DNA of 8,440 nucleotides from Rhodospirillaceae bacterium (GTDB lineage Bacteria; Pseudomonadota; Alphaproteobacteria; Rickettsiales; UBA3002), in assembly GCA_947458525.1 (NCBI GenBank), contig CANHAG010000036.1, forward strand, positions 1-8,440, in the 5' to 3' direction. Positions 5,852-8,440 of this stretch are shown here, one piece after another. The position numbers and the translations under genes are program-made. How positions within the stretch are numbered: the stretch's first letter is position 1; every line of letters begins with the position of its first letter. Under the pieces are notes generated by a model. It was not told the DNA's origin and did no database searches. It saw nothing but the letters and a program-made list of their open reading frames with translations.

Positions 5852-5865
5852 AAGAGGTTTTTTTG
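5852..5865 (+). promoter_or_regulatory. Ribosome binding site fixing a TTG start for atpB
   Basis: AAGAGG at 5852-5857 stands five bases before TTG at 5863. The next in-frame ATG is 36 codons later, inside the first membrane segment, so the TTG with this ribosome site is the sensible start. The resulting N-terminus, MATGQHSPIAQFEITPI, matches the usual start of alphaproteobacterial subunit a. Confidence 0.75.
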
Positions 5866-6609
5866 GCCACCGGACAGCACAGCCCCATCGCCCAGTTTGA
5901 AATCACCCCAATCATTCCGATTGATCCGGTGCTTGGCTATAATATCAGCTTTACCAATTCATCGCTTTTCATGGTGCTGGCCGTCATCAGTATCTGGCTG
6001 TTTTTCAGCCTCGCCATGCGCCAGCGCGCCATGGTGCCGGGGCGCCTGCAATCACTGGCGGAAGTGACCTATCAGTTCGTCGATGGTATTGTGGAAGAAA
6101 ATATCGGCCATCGGGGGCGCAGATATTTTCCGTATATGTTCAGCCTGTTTCTGTTTGTGCTCGCGGGCAATCTGCTGGGTATGGTGCCTTATTCCTTCAC
6201 CTTCACCAGCCACATCATGACCACATTTGCCCTCGGCGCACTGGTGTTTATTGGTGTGACGGTGGTGGGGCTTATCCATCAGGGTCCGGTCAAATTCTTC
6301 AAACATTTTGTTCCAGATGGGCTGCCATTATGGATCGCGCCGGTAGTATTCATCATTGAGCTGATTTCCTTCCTCTCCCGCCCGTTCAGCCTTGGGATTC
6401 GTCTTGCCGCCAACATGATGGCCGGCCATACACTACTCAAAGTGATCGCCGGATTTGTCGTGCCGCTGGGTGTCTTCGGCATCGCGCCGATGGTGTTTCT
6501 CGTGCTGCTTACGGGGTTTGAAATTTTTATCGCGATTCTCCAGGCCTATATCTTCACGCTCCTTTCCTCGATGTATCTCGCGGAAGCCTTGCATGATGAG
6601 GAGCATTGA
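5863..6609 (+). CDS. atpB: ATP synthase F0 subunit a
   Basis: This is a 248-residue integral membrane subunit that forms the two proton half-channels against the c ring. The essential arginine is R180 in SLGIRLAANMMAGH, corresponding to Arg210 of E. coli subunit a. The following helix pair GFVVPLGVFGIAPMVF and LTGFEIFIAILQAYIF carries the usual polar channel residues (E220, Q227). N-terminal signature stretches SPIAQFEI and ISFTNSSLFMVL, and the LFLFVLAGNLLGMVPYSFT segment (95-113), are typical of alphaproteobacterial AtpB. Length is normal for the class. It starts with TTG behind a good ribosome site. It is followed by a 54-bp gap before atpE, the longest gap in the operon. Confidence 0.96.
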   Translation: MATGQHSPIAQFEITPIIPIDPVLGYNISFTNSSLFMVLAVISIWLFFSLAMRQRAMVPGRLQSLAEVTYQFVDGIVEENIGHRGRRYFPYMFSLFLFVLAGNLLGMVPYSFTFTSHIMTTFALGALVFIGVTVVGLIHQGPVKFFKHFVPDGLPLWIAPVVFIIELISFLSRPFSLGIRLAANMMAGHTLLKVIAGFVVPLGVFGIAPMVFLVLLTGFEIFIAILQAYIFTLLSSMYLAEALHDEEH

Positions 6610-6663
6610 GCTATGCGCTCGCGGGAATAGTTTTTTCATCCTCAACACCAACAGGAGTTTACA
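6610..6663 (+). promoter_or_regulatory. atpB-atpE intercistronic leader with strong ribosome site
   Basis: These 54 bp separate atpB from atpE, whereas the other operon junctions are 17 bp or less. The region contains a T6 run (6631-6636), an A/C-rich unstructured-looking stretch, and AGGAG at 6653-6657 set six bases before the atpE ATG. Subunit c is needed in roughly ten or more copies per enzyme, and in E. coli the atpE leader boosts translation. A similar role here is inferred. No stable hairpin upstream of the T run was found, so it is probably not a terminator. Confidence 0.5.
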
Positions 6664-6906
6664 ATGGAAGTAGCACAGGTAGCGACAGATATCGAATCGC
6701 TGAAATATATCGGGATGGGTCTGGTTGCCCTCGGCATGCTCGGCGCCGCCATCGGCGTAGGGTTGATTTTCGGCAATGCCACGCAGGCGATTGCGCGCAA
6801 TCCGGGCGCGGAAGATAAAGTCCGCAAAACCGCGATTCTCGGTGCCGTTTTCGCCGAGTTCATGGGGCTGCTCGCCTTCGTTCTTGGCATCATGATTGGT
6901 GGCTGA
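6664..6906 (+). CDS. atpE: ATP synthase F0 subunit c
   Basis: This is an 80-residue hairpin of two membrane helices, many copies of which make the rotating c ring. Helix 1 carries the glycine-rich packing motif (G24, G27, G31, G33) within LGMLGAAIGVG. The polar loop ARNP (44-47) contacts the F1 gamma/epsilon foot. The proton-carrying carboxylate is E65 in GAVFAEFMGLL. No sodium-binding signature (Q and the ES/T pair of Na+-type c subunits) is apparent, so proton coupling is expected. It has the strongest ribosome site of the operon. Its TGA stop overlaps the b' ATG by one base (TGATG), suggesting coupled translation. Confidence 0.97.
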   Translation: MEVAQVATDIESLKYIGMGLVALGMLGAAIGVGLIFGNATQAIARNPGAEDKVRKTAILGAVFAEFMGLLAFVLGIMIGG

Positions 6907-7454
6907 TGCGCCGTATTCTCCTCATCACGCCTCTGGCGGTTACGGTAACGGCCAGCCCGGCCTTTGCGGAAAAGCTTCCGCAGCTTGATCCGGGCTGGTT
7001 TGCCTCGCAGCTTTTCTGGCTGGCGATTACCTTTACCGCTCTGATTTTCATCGTGCGCTTCAAAGTGGCGCCCGGTGTGGGTAGCGTGCTTGAAGAGCGC
7101 AGGAAGACCCTTGAGCGCGAGCTGCACGAGGCCGAGTCCTTCAAGGCCAGTGCCGAGGCGACAAAAGGTAATTTCGAGGAAGCTATGCTGGAGGCGCGTG
7201 AGAAATCGAGCGCCATGCTTGCTGAAGCAAAGCGCGAGGTTGCGGCAGAGATTTCTGCGGGCGAGGCGAAGCATGCGGCAGAAATCGCCGCACGCATTAC
7301 CGCAACGGAGCAGCAGGCGGCCAAGGCCGTGCGTCAGGCGATTGCGGGTTCGGATGGGTCAGTGGCAGGGCTGGTAGAGGCGATGGCTGAAAAACTCCTC
7401 GGTCAGGCGGTCGGGCAGAGCGAGGCGCAAGGCGCCGTGAAGAAGGTGGCGTAG
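6906..7454 (+). CDS. atpF': ATP synthase F0 subunit b' with signal-peptide-like N-terminus
   Basis: This 182-residue stator subunit is the diverged partner of b in alphaproteobacteria and phototrophs, where b and b' form a heterodimer. The family stretch QLDPGWFASQLFWLAITFTALIFIV (start of mature domain plus membrane helix, about residues 26-50) identifies it. From about residue 60 onward it is a long Ala/Glu/Lys-rich coiled coil. The first 21 residues, MRRILLITPLAVTVTASPAFA followed by EKLP, have a basic n-region, hydrophobic core and an A-x-A site, as a cleavable signal peptide does. That would place the N-terminus in the periplasm, as b subunits require. The start overlaps the atpE stop and the gene ends one base before atpF. 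Confidence 0.92.
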   Translation: MRRILLITPLAVTVTASPAFAEKLPQLDPGWFASQLFWLAITFTALIFIVRFKVAPGVGSVLEERRKTLERELHEAESFKASAEATKGNFEEAMLEAREKSSAMLAEAKREVAAEISAGEAKHAAEIAARITATEQQAAKAVRQAIAGSDGSVAGLVEAMAEKLLGQAVGQSEAQGAVKKVA

Positions 7455-7455
7455 C

Positions 7456-7944
7456 ATGGACGCGTTACTTGAAAATCCAAAAAACTGGGTGGCGCTCGGG
7501 TTTGTGCTGTTCGTTGTGCTGTTCATCAAAAAAATTCTTCCGATGGTGGTAAAGGCGCTTGATGCGCGCCGCGCGCGTATTGAAGAACAGCTCGCTCAAG
7601 CCCAGCGCCTGCGCGAAGAAGCCGAGGCATTGCTGGTGCATTACCAGCAGAAGCAAAAGGAAATGCTGGCCGAGGCCGAGCAGATGCTGGCGGATACGAA
7701 AGCCGATATTTCCCGCATGCGTCAACGCGCGGAGGAGGAGCTGCGCGCCTCCATCACCCGCCGCAGCGCGCAGGCCGAAGAGCGCATCGCGCGGATTGAG
7801 AAAGAAGCAGCAGACGCGGTGCGCACCCATCTTGTGGATGTAGCGGTCAAAGCCACTGAGCTTCTGGTGAGTGAGAAACTGGGCAGTCAGGCCAGTGACC
7901 CGACCATTTCCCGCACCCTCGCGGAAGTCAAAAAGCTGCATTAG
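7456..7944 (+). CDS. atpF: ATP synthase F0 subunit b
   Basis: This is a 162-residue peripheral-stalk subunit. One N-terminal membrane helix (about residues 11-30, WVALGFVLFVVLFIKKILP) is followed by a continuous charged coiled coil (LDARRARIEEQLAQAQRLRE and onward) that reaches up to F1 delta. The N-terminus MDALLENPKNWVALGFVLF is characteristic of alphaproteobacterial b, which lacks the signal-like extension seen in b'. Length is normal. It begins one base after the b' stop, with its ribosome site (AAGGTGG) inside the b' coding end. It is the last gene of the F0 operon. The F1 genes atpHAGDC are not nearby and should be elsewhere in the genome. It meets the nucleotidyltransferase gene tail to tail with a 5-bp gap. 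Confidence 0.94.
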   Translation: MDALLENPKNWVALGFVLFVVLFIKKILPMVVKALDARRARIEEQLAQAQRLREEAEALLVHYQQKQKEMLAEAEQMLADTKADISRMRQRAEEELRASITRRSAQAEERIARIEKEAADAVRTHLVDVAVKATELLVSEKLGSQASDPTISRTLAEVKKLH

Positions 7945-7949
7945 AATTT

Positions 7950-8440
7950 TCAGTCTTTTTGAGTTCCTGCTATCCGGCCAAGTGCGGCTTCGGTGTGGTT
8001 CAGCCCTTCCAGATCCCCCACATTCAGCCATGTGCCTTCATGGATGACACTGCTAACCCGCTCAATCCACCCGCCTTCGCCGGTCAGGTGCTGCCAGAAT
8101 ACATTAAGCGAAAAAGCACCTTCAGGACTATCGGCAAAAATGCGCGGGTGGATGATTTCAACGCCGGTGAAAATATAGGGCGCATCCTCACCCGCACGGG
8201 GTCGGCGGATGCGCCCGTCTTCCGCACGGATGAAATCGCCACCCCCAGTCCAGCCAACAGCGCGCTCGCGCGGCGCAAGCAGCATCAGGAAATCGAGATC
8301 CTCCCGCCATGCCGCAGCCAGCTGATGCACCGGATGCACTGCGCCTTTTTCTCTTTGGTAAATATTATCACTGTTCATCACTAAAAACGGCGCGGCGCCA
8401 ATCAGCGGCAATGCGTGCTTGATGCCCCCACCGGTCTCCA
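7950..8440 (-). CDS. murU: Sugar-1-phosphate nucleotidyltransferase, MurU-like, C-terminal part (runs off the window's right edge)
   Basis: About 163 residues are visible with no start in the window. Reading in from the edge, the frame begins ETGGGIKHALPLIG, the internal motif that follows the nucleotide-binding loop in NTP_transferase proteins. FLVMNSDNIY comes next and contains the metal-binding Asp (family usually VNGD or INSD). Further on, IFTGVEIIHPRIF, GAFSLNVFW and GTWLNVGDLEGL match the second half of MurU-type MurNAc/GlcNAc-alpha-1-phosphate uridylyltransferases, which make UDP-sugars in cell-wall recycling. The usual DVGT near the end reads NVGD here. A mannose-1-phosphate guanylyltransferase-like specificity cannot be excluded. 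In alphaproteobacteria such genes commonly sit next to an AmgK-like kinase and addAB. Those neighbours would lie outside the window or are absent. Confidence 0.8.
   Translation of the reverse strand, partial: ETGGGIKHALPLIGAAPFLVMNSDNIYQREKGAVHPVHQLAAAWREDLDFLMLLAPRERAVGWTGGGDFIRAEDGRIRRPRAGEDAPYIFTGVEIIHPRIFADSPEGAFSLNVFWQHLTGEGGWIERVSSVIHEGTWLNVGDLEGLNHTEAALGRIAGTQKD

Noticed and set aside
5841..5853. CGTAACAAGGTAA matches a 13-base conserved stretch near the 3' end of 16S rRNA.
   Set aside because: The match stops at 13 bases and the surrounding sequence is the atpI stop and atpB ribosome site. No rRNA context exists, so it is coincidental, helped by the purine-rich ribosome site.
7930..7960. 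AAAAAG and CTTTTT inverted arms between atpF and the nucleotidyltransferase gene, as a bidirectional terminator.
   Set aside because: The stem is six A/T-rich pairs around a 19-base loop, too weak to support a terminator call, and it lies across both coding ends.
7959..8384. A plus-strand open frame of 141 codons opposite the nucleotidyltransferase gene.
   Set aside because: The minus strand encodes conserved NTP_transferase motifs over the same span, and the plus-strand product has no recognisable features.

Overview
The window looks like an ordinary chromosomal segment from an alphaproteobacterium. The main reason is the stand-alone F0 block atpI-atpB-atpE-atpF'-atpF. It carries paired b' and b subunits and has no F1 genes attached, and this split F0/F1 arrangement is typical of that class. 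The CcmC, FdxA-type ferredoxin, IscR and PcrA/UvrD sequences fit the same assignment. The DNA is moderately GC-rich and tightly packed, and no gene-free stretch exceeds about 145 bp. I cannot name a genus.

Layout: the window opens with the 5' end of mazG on the minus strand (1-136). It is divergent from a plus-strand run of ccmC (heme handling for cytochrome c maturation), fdxA (7Fe ferredoxin, start overlapping the ccmC stop), iscR (Rrf2-family Fe-S-sensing regulator, with its own candidate promoter) and a group V cysteine desulfurase. This run meets a complete pcrA/uvrD helicase gene on the minus strand (3160-5373) tail to tail, 4 bp apart. A 142-bp divergent region carries a good sigma-70-type promoter, and from it the F0 operon runs rightward (5516-7944). 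The operon meets the 3' part of a minus-strand sugar-1-phosphate nucleotidyltransferase of the MurU type, 5 bp away, and that gene leaves the window at 8440.

How the genes work together: ccmC, fdxA, iscR and the cysteine desulfurase form an iron/heme/Fe-S block. The desulfurase supplies sulfur, IscR is expected to sense cluster status, and FdxA is an electron-carrying client. No scaffold or SUF genes (sufBCD, iscU) follow. The F0 genes encode the membrane sector of ATP synthase: the AtpI assembly factor, subunit a, the c ring and the b/b' stator.

The most unusual signal is inside the cysteine desulfurase gene. A roughly 150-bp, G/C-homopolymer-rich palindromic element is inserted in frame. 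It contains three 27-bp tandem repeats (nine codons each) and is flanked by what looks like a decayed target duplication (Ser-Ile-Thr on both sides, differing only at third codon positions). It adds about 53 residues to a surface-loop region while leaving every visible catalytic motif intact. This resembles in principle the protein-coding palindromic elements described in Rickettsia. Secondary observations are an apparently leaderless atpI transcript, a TTG start for atpB, a signal-peptide-like N-terminus on subunit b', and short repeats in atpI. I see no phage, CRISPR, toxin-antitoxin or defence system here.
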